From positions 992,001 to 1,056,000 of the forward strand of contig NC_070571.1 of NCBI RefSeq assembly GCF_026914185.1: a stretch of DNA of 64,000 nt, read 5' to 3'. Each line of letters starts with the position of its first letter. The stretch's first letter is position 1. This stretch comes from Puccinia triticina (lineage: Eukaryota; Basidiomycota; Pucciniomycetes; Pucciniales; Pucciniaceae). The position numbers and the translations under genes are program-made. Shown here in pieces: positions 12,442 through 23,312 of the stretch. Under the pieces are notes generated by a model. The model did no database searches. It saw nothing but the letters and a program-made list of their open reading frames with translations, and was not told where the DNA came from.

Positions 12442-15177
12442 TTAAAAAAAAAAAGGCATGGGTACCCCCAAATCACAAAAACATAAAGCAACAACTGCAA
12501 ACTTCCTACAATTAAAACAAAAAGAAACAACTCAAATAGCCTTCCAACTCCAGCAAAAATGCTGTGCCACAGGCTCAGCCCCCAGCCCGCGTCAAGCGCA
12601 CGGTTCAAAAGGACTGGACGTGAAGGCCCCCGGCCCGCAGCAAAGGCTGCAAACCAGTGGGGGGCCCACTCTTCGCCCTTCAAACTGCGCACATGCAACA
12701 GCGGAAGGGTTGAGGGAGATGGATAGCCGTATTTGCAGCATCACCAAGCTCCCTGGGGAACACACGACCATTGGCCGCTCCTACTTAAGCACTCGAACGC
12801 TCGACTTGCCCACTCACCTGCTGAACCCTTCCTTATCAATACTCCACCTGCGACACTCAACCCGCGCCAGAAACCCTCGCCTTGACAGCCAACCCTGAAC
12901 CAAACTCCAATCAGCCCCCCCCCCCCCTGGATTTGATACAATCAGCCACTTCGGACCTCAAACCAGGACCCACGCACACAAAACCAGGCCCAGAACAATA
13001 CCGCCCTTGTATACCGATCTCAGCCCACGACAGGAAAACCCTTCCCCTTCGCCAGGCCCAGTCTGTTACCACGGTTTTTCAGGCAAACCAAGAACACCGC
13101 CGCCCGCCTCCTGAACACCGCTAAGCCAGGGCCTTGTAACCTAGCCATTGAAGATGTGCCCAGCCAGTCAAGCTGGCATATTTTTTGTGGATACGTTGGT
13201 CTGGGTGTGCGTGTAACTATGCCAAATGTTTACAATCGTGTCACCGCGGCCGCTTGACCATACTGACTAGCCAGCGTTATTGCTTGCACGCCCAACTTTA
13301 ACTTTGTAGGAAACATCATCTATCATCAAGTCGACGACGTTTGGCAGCGTCAGCATTGTTATGTCAACCCCCGTCTCCCTCCCCTTAACAAAATCGAGGA
13401 TAACCAGGCCGCCTGCGGCCCCCTGAGACGCCTACGGCAACCTGATTTGTTATCTGGACCGGTTAAAAAATAAGTAAACTCGAGCTTGGCTGGTAAAAAC
13501 TGTTGACCTAACCAGATAAATCGACAAACTCGCGTGGCGAACCCTCTTACGGCCATGCTCTCAGTCGTCAGAATTCATGGTAACCAAGACGACTAGCAGG
13601 ATTCGAGAAACTGGGCGACACTGACCCGTTTTTGTAGCGCGGAGAATCAAGAATTGAGCGCACTTAGCATCATGAGTGGCTAACATCACCATCTCGATTT
13701 GCGGTCCGTGAGTCGATGATAACGGGCTAATGCGTCGTTGGATCGCCTACGGCCTAACCTTTGTTCTACCGACTGATTCATATATTAAACATGGCCTTTC
13801 ACTCAGTCCGAGGTGGGTATTTTGGTGAGCATGACGACGCCGTAAGGACAAGCCATTCCTTTCCACCAGCGGGAGATACCGCAAGCTGCAACACTACATT
13901 AATGTCAAGTAACCCCTGCGCCCTAATTCCAGACAACACAGCCTATATACTCTCTTAATCCTTCATTATCAATGTCTTCATCTTGATCAGCACAACTCAA
14001 ATCCCGTAGGACATCACACAAACATAAACTATGTTTCAAAGCAACCGCGCGCTGAGATCGACAAGAAGCTCACTTGGCGGGACTGACTGCCTGCATTTTT
14101 GGGTCAATATTTTTGTGGAGGATGACATGAGTTGACATAGCCTTGCCCCTTCGAACCTAGCTGATACTTGTTCTCTGATTTCAGACAATATCAACAGGCT
14201 GGGTGTCATGGAGAATAATCTTCTCTGGGCTTCTCCCAGGTCAAGTGCGCCTGGGGCGATGCCATTCTTTCCTGTGAGCCTCAGCGTAAGCGTTTTCAGC
14301 GGGAAAAACATAGCTTCTGGAGTTACTCAATGAAGGGCTCAATTTGTGGATTCAGTCACAATGAATCACTTAAACTTGAATTCAGGTCGGCGACTCCTCT
14401 CCCAACAGACAGGATGACAACTCACTCAGGGTTTAAACGAGTGAGACCCTTCCCTAATTGCTTATGTGTGAGTTGTGTGGGAATTAACATTTAATTTCCC
14501 TAAAGGTAGTCTTGGGCCGTGTCTTGGGCGCAATTGATTCTGATGATTGACTTCTCTTTACCAATATTGAGAGAGGAGAGATACCGGTGCATAATGTTAT
14601 TACTAATTTGACTGATCTACCAATGAAGATAAGAAAGTTTTTGTCAAAATGAGCCTCTTCTTTCGCATCCACAAAGGCAAATGTTGATTGTACTGTAGGA
14701 GAGGGTATACCCCAAGTTATAACACTCGGTTCTTACATTTCACTTTCTATCAAAGGAGACAGCGACTTAAATTTTCATAGTTGCTGCGGACAGGTGATTT
14801 TCCTCAATGGCGGGCTGCAGAAGAACTGGCACAAAGACTATTCCTCATCTATATAGCAAATGTTTTAGAAATTGGCCTTTTGAGATAGGTGAATTGCTTG
14901 CCCTTGACATTATCATGTGTGCATAGTTGAGCCAAGTCTATATTGCAATTATGATAAAATGTCTGACCCATCCCAGGCAACCTTAGGCAAGCCGTCAGGG
15001 ATTCATAGGAAGGTGGTGAGGAGGGGTGGTGTTGAGAGTTATCTGTGTCATGCTGCAGCTACATTAAATTAAGGCAATTGCTCTGATTGTAGATTGTTTG
15101 TTTGGCTTGGAGCATCTGTCTGGACTGAGGTGAGCTCTTTCCCATGACTGAAGTTTGGCCTGGGGCATGTACCCACA

Positions 15178-15284
15178 GCGGCGAAGCCGCCGTAGCCTCT
15201 AGTCCTGTATATAATACTTCTAACTTAACACAAGCCCCCCTGGTGGCTGGCGGCGAAGCCACCCCTCCCACAGGGAGGGACTTG
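15178..15284. repeat. GC-rich multi-hairpin element (family member c)
   Basis: 15220-15234 reads CTAACTTAACACAAG, the left end shared with the elements at 37524 and 60803. It is followed by two adjacent hairpins: GGTGGCT/AGCCACC with an 8-nt loop (15242-15263) and CCCTCCC/GGGAGGG with a 3-nt loop (15263-15279). The right end is GGACTTG. A further 5-bp hairpin GCGGC-gaa-GCCGC sits at 15178-15190. Confidence 0.65.
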
Positions 15285-15649
15285 CATATTATTGCAGATT
15301 TTACACAGGAGCAGAAAGTTTGTTTGGCTGGGAGGTTTTTGAATTTTTTATAGCTCCTCCCCCAGCCTCTCCAAGGGTCTGTCCCAACTGTACCTCAGGC
15401 TACATCACAGTCTCTACAATTTGGCCTACTCAAATTCTCTCTATCACTAACATTGTCCTATAATAACATTTTGAAAAAAAGAACAATGTGCAAGTTATCC
15501 AAATTAGGCTCCATTGGTTTGTTATCCCCTTGCTACAGGACCGGCGAATAGCACAAATCCTTCACAAGGACCTATTCAAGTTTTTTAACCATTTTTTCCT
15601 TTTTGTGTAGCAGGCACTTTCTGCTCCTGCATAAATTGAGCAATAACTC

Positions 15650-15720
15650 ACAAGCCTCTCCAACAGAGTGCTCCGTCCGCGTGGGTCACTCGAACCCTCC
15701 GTTCGAGTGGCCTTGTGAAG
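15650..15720. repeat. GC-rich hairpin element (family member d)
   Basis: Inner perfect 9-bp stem CACTCGAAC / GTTCGAGTG around the loop CCTCC (15687-15709). Weaker outer arms CACAAGCCTCTC and GTGGCCTTGTG can also pair. The loop and 3' stem (ACCCTCCGTTCGAG) are shared with the element at 31231-31345. Confidence 0.6.
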
Positions 15721-16329
15721 CTAGCACATATTTATTTCCAAGAAAGCTTGGACTGGAAGCTCTTTTTGAAATTTTTGTTTCCCCAAAATTCATGTGGTTA
15801 GAATGGAGTAGTGATTTTGCCCAAAACCCAGACCCACCTCGGAAAGCTCATGCCACGTCCAGCGTGTCAGCTGTCTAACTTACTAACCCTAACCACTGCC
15901 AGCAATGTGGACGGCCCTGGAACAGCCTGGGCTGATGCAAAGCATCCGTTGTGCAAAGCGCAAGCCTCTAAACGAGGGAGTGGGCAGTAAATTAAGTGAT
16001 CACCTCTTTTTGTCTGTGATACCTACCAATGGTCATCGTGGACTGAAGACCTACAGTCCCTGTTCTGGCTGATTAAGGAGAAGGCTGGGGCCACCTCGGA
16101 CGACTTGGAACAAGACTGCATCGCTCTTGATGAGGAACAACTTCAGCTGATCCGTTATCTTGAGTTAAAAAGTTGGCCACAATCACGTAACCCCCAATAG
16201 GATACACACTTAGCTACCTGTATGTTGCCATCTGCTCCAATTGTGTGGTGCGGTGATTTACATTAAGGTGCTTCGGGATGGAAGAATTTAGATTAAGAAA
16301 AGCAAAGTGAACATTCCACAGCAGAGAAA

Positions 16330-19300
16330 TTAAACGAGGAAATTCAACTGATCAGCCAAAGAGATCGTAGTTTCATCGATGAAATCCCCAGTCTGGCCCC
16401 CTGGATGGTCGGAATGATCTTCATTGCTTGCGGCGAGATCCGAAACGGCGAGTTGCTCATCAAAAGATTTGAAAATGATAGCTCGCTGTTTAATCAATTG
16501 CTTGTCGGCCTCAGTTTCCCTCACTTCCCTAATGCAGCTGCCCAAAATCTCCTTGACAGTCTCGAAGGATTTGACGAAAGCATGTCCATTGTGGCTTGGG
16601 CGCTCGTCTAATAACTTGATCGTGAACTCCAAAAAGTTGAGTATCGTGTTGGTTTCTGATTTGGTATCCCGCGTGATCCTTTTGTTCCGTGTAGTTCGGA
16701 GAATCAATTCTTCAAGTCTTGATATGATTTCTACGTTGGCCTTCCTATGAATCTGGGCTTCATCCATCGACTCATGGACTGGCACTTGTTCCCCGCTCCC
16801 CAGACTTTGTTCCGTTGATTCGCCATTGGATTCATCTGTGGTGTTGAGAGCCGTCTGGAGTGCTTCGTCCGATCCTCCTTCAAGAATTGTAATGGCCAAC
16901 AAGGAATTGATCAAATCGTAATCGATGAACTTTTCGGATGAATTCTTTAAAATCACGTCTGATATCATTTCTTTAGCTTTCGATTCCTTTGATTGTGCCC
17001 AGAGTACCCTGGCAATGATTCCTGATACAGCAGATGAATAGGGCGCCAACTCTTTAGAAAGTCCTAATGATTCGTCCAGCTGAATACCGTGCAATTCACG
17101 AAGAGCTTTGTCAAGGCCAACCAGACACTGTTCAGCATCTTGTGAAAAGTATCGGGCCATTGCGATCTGACAGGCCGCTTGGACTCGGATCACTGTTGAT
17201 TGAAGAGCACATTCGATTGTTTCGGTATTCTTATCAAATGGAGGCCTCAAGCTAAGAACTGTCTCCAGTGCACTGATAGCTTCTTCGTAATCTTTTTGAC
17301 GCAACCGAATTCGACCTAAATTCAAGTTTGCCAACATGTACCGTCGTTCAACTTCAGTTGACTCTGTCACTTCGTAGACTGCCTCCAAAAGCTCGGCTGA
17401 TTTTCCCAAACTTTGAGCAGCCTCGTCGAAGTTTCCTAAACATTCTGAAATAAGCGCATGCAGATTCAAGAAAGTTGGATCCTTCGGATATCGTTTCAAT
17501 AACTTTTCGGCAGCTAACATCGGAGCAATCAGCGTGCTGGTGTGCTGTGACGACTTTGGTGCATCGTTGGTAAACGTCTTCAACGTAACCGTGGCGTAAC
17601 AAGACTCGATTGTAGTCTGCGTGATCATCCCACAATGGTACAAATATCGTCAAAAGTGAGAAGAAACTCGAGAGCTTGTTATCAAAAGCCAGATTTCCAA
17701 CAACTCACGATACTTCCAAGAGACAGACTGTAAGCATGTTCAACCAGCTCGCCGGCTTTTTGTTGTTGGCCATTTAGAGAAGCTATCAAACCTTGGCCCA
17801 TCCAAGATAACGACCAGTCGGGCTCGATTAACTGAGCTCTTTCAAAAGCTTGGTTCGCCAGGTCCAAGTCAGAATGGGTCACATAGAAGAAGCCAAGGTT
17901 AGTCCAAGCGATATGGTTCTTCGGCACAAGCTCGACGGATCTGATAAATGCATGTTGAGAGAGCCTGGGATTAAGATTGAAGGTTAAGACACCGAGGGTA
18001 TTCCAGGCTCCGGAACTGAAGGAGTTCATCTGCAGGCCAGCTTTGATACAGTGCACTGCTTCAGATAAAGTGGCCTGTGGGCCCATTTGAGTTTTAAAGA
18101 AGCTCGAAGGGTCGCTTGACGAAGTCTTGCTTAAAGTCGAATCAAGCCATCTACTGAGACCTCCTAATGCAATCGCCAGATCAGACCAAGCATCCGCCGC
18201 ACTATTCTTCTGACTTTCTGATAGCTCGATGACCAGCCGAACTTTAAAGGCGAGAGCGGATAACAAAAGAAATATTCCAGGAGAGCCATTCTCCGAGAGA
18301 ATCGCACTCGTCTCCAGGCAGTTGACAGATTTGACATTCGCCAGGATATTATCGACATTCATCTTTGCTGCGAGATTGACAAAATACGAAAGGTGGGCCC
18401 TTAGTTGTTCATTCGAGTCGCTTTCGCCTGCATCGACCAGAAAAGTGGTCATGGGAATGGTGCGGTTCCACCGAGCAAACTCGGCGAATACGTTCCCGGC
18501 AATCTTCCAGCCGGCTTTAATAACTAATCTAGATTTAGTTTTTTCAAGGACATCTCGAACAATATCCAGGCATTGAGTCAGTTCACATTCAGCTTCAGCG
18601 AAAGCCCCCTTTTCAGAATTCTTCAGGCCCATGGTATATTTCGTCTCAGCCAAAATGACCTTGACACCGAGCTGTTCGGGTCGGTTTTCGACGATTTTCC
18701 CCAAGTTTTTGATAGCAGGTTCGAGGAGGCCGAGTTGCCGCTGAGAATCGCCAATGCAATAATCTACGTACCAAGCGGAGGAGCCTCCTGAATCGGGTGG
18801 CGAAGTCTCTTCAACTGACTTGTCGATCAGCTGACGAGCGGCAATAAAAGATTTAAGAGCGGCGACGTGTTTTCCAGCGCCTTGGTAAGCCAACCCCAAT
18901 TTTAACATGATTTGATGATCGTTAGGAGAGCATCGGATAGCACGTTGAAACGTGTTGATTGCAGCGGTATATTTCCCTTCGCTCAGCTCAACAACTCCAG
19001 CTGCCTTCCACGCCCAGACGTGCTGTTGATAGCTCGCAAGATTTATCAAGTTGGTCGGTCCATCTTCTTCGGAGTTGAATTGAATCTTTTCCGAGACACC
19101 TCCAAAAAGGAGTCGCTTCGTCACAACTGCAACAAGATCCCATTGTCTGTTATCCGCAAACTCCGACGCTAATTTGAAAGCAGCGACTTCCTGCGTAGCG
19201 TCCAGTTCGAAAGCTCTTTGGTAGCATTTTGAAGACCGAGTATGATCATTTTGTTCATCGTAATATAATCCAAGGTAGGTGAAGGAAGAAGCAATCGAAG

Positions 19301-21517
19301 TGTCACATTTGATTGATTTGATAAAACAAGTGTAGGCGCCATGCTTGATTTCTTCGAGGTCACTAGCATCAGATCCTGCGCAATTTTGATCCTCTGGGTG
19401 ACTCTGAGCCCATTTACATCTTCCCAAACGATACCAAGTTTGAGCAAGAGTATGACTAGCTTCTTGGTTATCTGCATCCTCTTCAACTAGTTCTTCACAG
19501 CCTTCAACAATTTGCTCCAGATTCTGCATCGCGAGGTTTATGTTGCCGATTTCAAAAAGGCAGCAAGCCTGTTGTAATCGCATCTCAAGCCGTTCCTGAG
19601 AAGTCAAGTGAGGCAAAGCTTCAAGAGAACGCGAGTAAAAATCGTTAGCCAGCTTCCACTGTTTGCTATGCCGTAGGACACACGCTTTGGCCATCAAGAT
19701 ATGCCCGTTGTTCGGTTCATCCGATAAGATTGCATCCAAGTAGCGAGTGGCACGTAAATGGTGAACAGGTGGGCTTTCATAAGTGAGAGCACAAGCCAAG
19801 TGAATCGTCAACCGTCGTTTTAAAGTTGGTAGCCGTTTCCCAATTGTTTTTTCCAGCTTGGTCAATTTGGTGAGACCTCCTTGGGCTATTTGGATGACTG
19901 TTGACCACTCTTTCAAGTCGAAGTACACCGACGCAGCAAGGACATGGGATAATATAGAGTGGTCTTGAGCCCCTTCAAAAGAAAGCTCAATCTGCTCAAG
20001 CGGATCCTCAAAGGCGACATCTTCTTCCTCTTCCGCTTCGTTATGAATTTGCTGGAAGGCTCGCACAAGGGTCGATAGGGGCGCGCTACGTTGGGAATAT
20101 GAAGATCAAGACTGTCAGTTTTGATGGCTTAGAGATCCAAGAGGAGTTAGAAAAAGTGACCAACTCAGGCATTGCATCGGGAAGATTCTTTAGGAAGCCA
20201 TAGGAATCCGTTGATTGGCCGTCAGGCAGAACTTCGCCCCAATCAAGTACAATATCCCAAGCCTTCTGATTGGAAATTCTGAGAATCGCTTGCCCTTGGG
20301 CCAAGTCTTCGATTTTATGACGAATGGAATCTTTAGCTTCCTGTTTTTTTAGCCTGGAAGAAGCGTGTGATTCGGCTGTCGAGCCGGTTTCGATGCGTTT
20401 GGTTGAGTTGGGTATTTCATCGGCAAATGGAGAGGGTAAAGATTCAAGCCAGTCGATATAAAACGCCAACAACTTTGCTTCGACTTCTCTTCTGGTTTCA
20501 TCGCCAGCGAGAGGATGATCTAATACTTGCTGCCAATATTGAGGAAGTAGGCTTGAAGGATAGACTTCGTTTATAACCTCCGCTCTAGTTTGGGCGGCAG
20601 TCTTAGGGACCGAAGTTAATCGAGTACGTCTTTTGGAGATTTCGCGAGAGATAGTCTCGTCCTGTTCAGTTTGAACCAATTCAATTATTTCATGCAACGT
20701 CGGCAATGTGTTGGCAAGCATGAGTTGAAGTTTGAGAAGGGGTGATGCCTCGGGATTGGTATGATCCGGTTCGGGAAGCGTTGATAGTAACGAATGAAAT
20801 GGCGAGTCGCCCAAGACGAGAGACAGTACAGCGACAGACTACGGGCTAGTAACTGATCAGTAAATGTTGCAGTCCCCAGATCAAGAGCTGGAATAGCCAT
20901 CCGATTATAATCGTGAAGAACAACAGAAAATATCTTCAGTGAAAAGACAGCTAACCTGCTTACGTGATTTTTGAGGAAGAGTGATCATCTTCAACATCAA
21001 CAACCCAAGCTTCTCAGCTTCACCCCTCGAAATGGGCCCGAGCAGTGCGAAAAGAAATCAACGGCAAAGGAGAGTTTGTTAAACCATCAGCACGAAGTTG
21101 AAGTATTCTTCGTCTGCTTCGACCAAAAACTCACTTTTCTTTCCAAATGTGCATTAGGCTCTGGGCATCGGCGATCAGCCGATCGATGTCATGTTGTTGT
21201 TCGTACAGGGAAATCAAGCCTTGCCAGGCGAGAGGCTGAACTTGATCGATTTTGATTGCTGCTCGATAGGCAGCCTCAGATTCGGATACTCTCTTCAAGT
21301 TCAGCTGAGCTACACCCAAGAACACGTAACTGGAATAACAACCAAATCAGTTTGCGCTGCTCCAGACACGACAGAGGTCTAAGCAGTAGATATCTTACGC
21401 GCTATACGATTGGTTGTCGATCGCCAATGCCCCCTCGGCCGACGCGAGGGCTTTCTCCCAGTCTTTGGCAGTAATTGCATCCCGAGCTGACTTCAAATGA
21501 GTTTTAAGGGTCGCCAT
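16330..21517 (-). CDS. SKI3: Ski3 / TTC37, TPR scaffold of the Ski complex
   Basis: Scaffold of the cytoplasmic Ski2-Ski3-Ski8 complex, which feeds mRNA into the exosome for 3'-5' decay. Six exons: 21517-21399, 21329-21135, 21025-20956, 20838-20161, 20051-17709 and 17616-16330. The joined length is an exact multiple of three and gives about 1563 residues, the size of known family members. The N-terminus has the Ski3 opening of two TPR units (LKSARDAITAKDWEKALASAEGA is the first helix pair region; AYVFLGVAQLNLKRVSESEAAYRAAI is the second, both typical). TPR units recur through exon 5 (pattern W-LG-Y...A...Y..A...P). Junction 4/5 is uncertain: 20160 to 20051 keeps the frame, but the segment just before 20051 also looks coding (APLSTLVRAF) in the exon-5 frame, so a different acceptor or an indel near 20085 is possible. 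An imperfect long hairpin lies just upstream. Confidence 0.85.
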
Positions 21518-21552
21518 GATAATGCCTTGAATAACTTGGGCCCCGGTCAAGT

Positions 21553-21655
21553 GGTTGCGAACGCCATCAGCCCCTCGGAGTGTCCCATCGGGTGGTCGGG
21601 CGGTGACTCCCGACCGCTTCGGGCCACTCGACGGGGCTGATTTAGCTCGATCGCA
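21553..21655. repeat. long imperfect GC-rich hairpin upstream of SKI3
   Basis: Outer arms GGTTGCGA and ATCAGCCCC (21566-21574) pair with GGGGCTGAT (21633-21641) and TCGCACC. An inner perfect stem GGTCGGG / CCCGACC (21594-21615) surrounds an 8-nt loop. The structure begins only 36 bp upstream of the SKI3 start codon, so it probably lies in the 5' UTR or core promoter. It may be another hairpin element or a regulatory structure. Confidence 0.6.
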
Positions 21656-22489
21656 CCTCACATCCAAGATGCTCCAAGATGTGAAGAAAAATTCAAACTG
21701 AGTATTATGTAAATACATAATGCTCGTTGAAAACACCTTCTTCGCCCAGGTTGTCTCTTCCAGGAGTGTTGGGTAGGTTGTGGTGCTGTCTGGCTGAGGT
21801 GTGTGTTCATACGGAGTCTGGAGACCGATGTCGGATCTGTACATAGTCCTCCTACTCAAGTCACCGTCACTCAAACCGACACGTATTTACGTATGGCACC
21901 TATATCTCCCGTTAACAACCATAGTCGAGGTTTGCAGCACCACCAAAGTGTCAGGCCGAGTTTGAAGGAGAAAACGTACGCATGTCCATCAGCAAGACTT
22001 ATGACGGTTAAGCTTACTTTCCGTCCTGGATTATTTGATCAGTCCTACATTCCCTCATTCCAACGTATTTAATCTGAACTAACGTCCACGAAGCTCTCAA
22101 AGCAATCCACCTGAGTCAATCTTTTGTTACATTTTATTTACATTCCTTTTCATCTCAACTGCCACCGGTGCACCCCTAAACCAAACCTTTTACCAAGTGA
22201 AGTACAAACGGATAGGCAAACTAACATGCCAGCTCGAAAAGCCAACAATCATGTGTCATATCATCCTTGGGCCCACTTATCCTATCCTCTATCTCTCAAA
22301 ATCGCATCGTTTTTGTGCGTCATATTGCTCACGCTCGAAGTAGTTCTGGTCGAAGCAATGCAACTCGGCTTTTTGGGCACTCGAGTTGCCGAGAATTCTG
22401 GTCAGGCCAGTCGTACCGTAGGAGCGGGCGCAAACATCTTGACTCCCTTGCCAGAAGGTGGGGTACCCGTTGGAATCAGAGGTGCCGCT

Positions 22490-23312
22490 TGAAAGATTTC
22501 AGGAAACTAAGATTTACATTGTAGTTAGATATTTGTTTTAATCTAAATACAATCTTTTGTTGAGCTGAAATAAAAAGGAAATAAGTTTTACCTAAGAGCA
22601 AGCGACAAGCCGCTTTCTACTTAAGTTAAAGATAAAGAAATGGAAAGGGTGAACCGGGTCGATGTTTTGCTATCTCAAGAGAGAAGTCGAGTCGTCCGAG
22701 AGATCTGAGAGCAACAGTTCATCACTTTTAGTTCTCTTGTCTTCCTTTCTCTTGAAACCTTTTCGGTTCTTACTTGGATAGAGCCTTGCGCTCTTTTCTC
22801 CTTTTCACTTTCTGAAACGGCGCAACAATACGGCAACGTTGTCTGTTTTAATGACAAGCCCGTAAGTCTTTTAGCCTTTTGTTTCTGCCATTGCCTTTTG
22901 GCCTTGCAACGAGTGCTTACCGATTTGGTTACCAGCGCTTTGCTTGGAATCGGATCCGTCCGTGTTATCCTTTTGGTTAACGACGTCTAGTGAAGTTATA
23001 AATGAGGCATTAGCTCTCATCTGTATCAGCTCGACAGATTTAGACCCAGCCGCTTACCTTTGGCGCTTGCTGTGGTTATTCTATCTGCGAGAGACTTGTT
23101 GCCGAGTTTTTCCGCAACCTTAATCTTCCTGCTCGCGTGCGTGGCACCTGTTCCCATCCAAGAGATGTGGTCAGTTTTTCTGCCCCGCTGCGGCGGTTCT
23201 GGACTGCGGTTCAAGGTTCGCTTTGCTCACCTGTCTCCGCAGCTGATTGGGCTCCCAACCTCTTTCTCAATTTATGAGACTGAGGTTGTTCACTTAGGCG
23301 TGTATCTTCACA
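22490..23312 (-). repeat. copia-1 3' LTR
   Basis: 823-bp long terminal repeat, intact. Its sequence is repeated at 27495-28278 plus 29363-29404. It ends TG...CA on the coding strand. The polyprotein reading frame runs about 100 bp into it before stopping at 23211. Confidence 0.92.

Larger units (their letters stand above)
11829..16329. other. gene-poor interval
   Basis: About 4.5 kb with no gene I can support. It holds a 51-bp direct duplication (12329-12441), a GC-rich stretch with a C-tract at 12917-12928, and two clusters of GC-rich hairpins (15178-15284, 15650-15720). A 146-codon plus-strand frame at 12458-12898 is open but shows no protein-like pattern or recognisable domain. Confidence 0.5.

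Noticed and set aside
12458..12898. 146-codon plus-strand frame
   Set aside because: No protein-like pattern, interrupted context with C-tract and no splice or start support.
22675..23214. Short minus-strand frames repeated at 27680-28219
   Set aside because: They lie inside the two LTR copies, so the repetition is explained by the LTRs.
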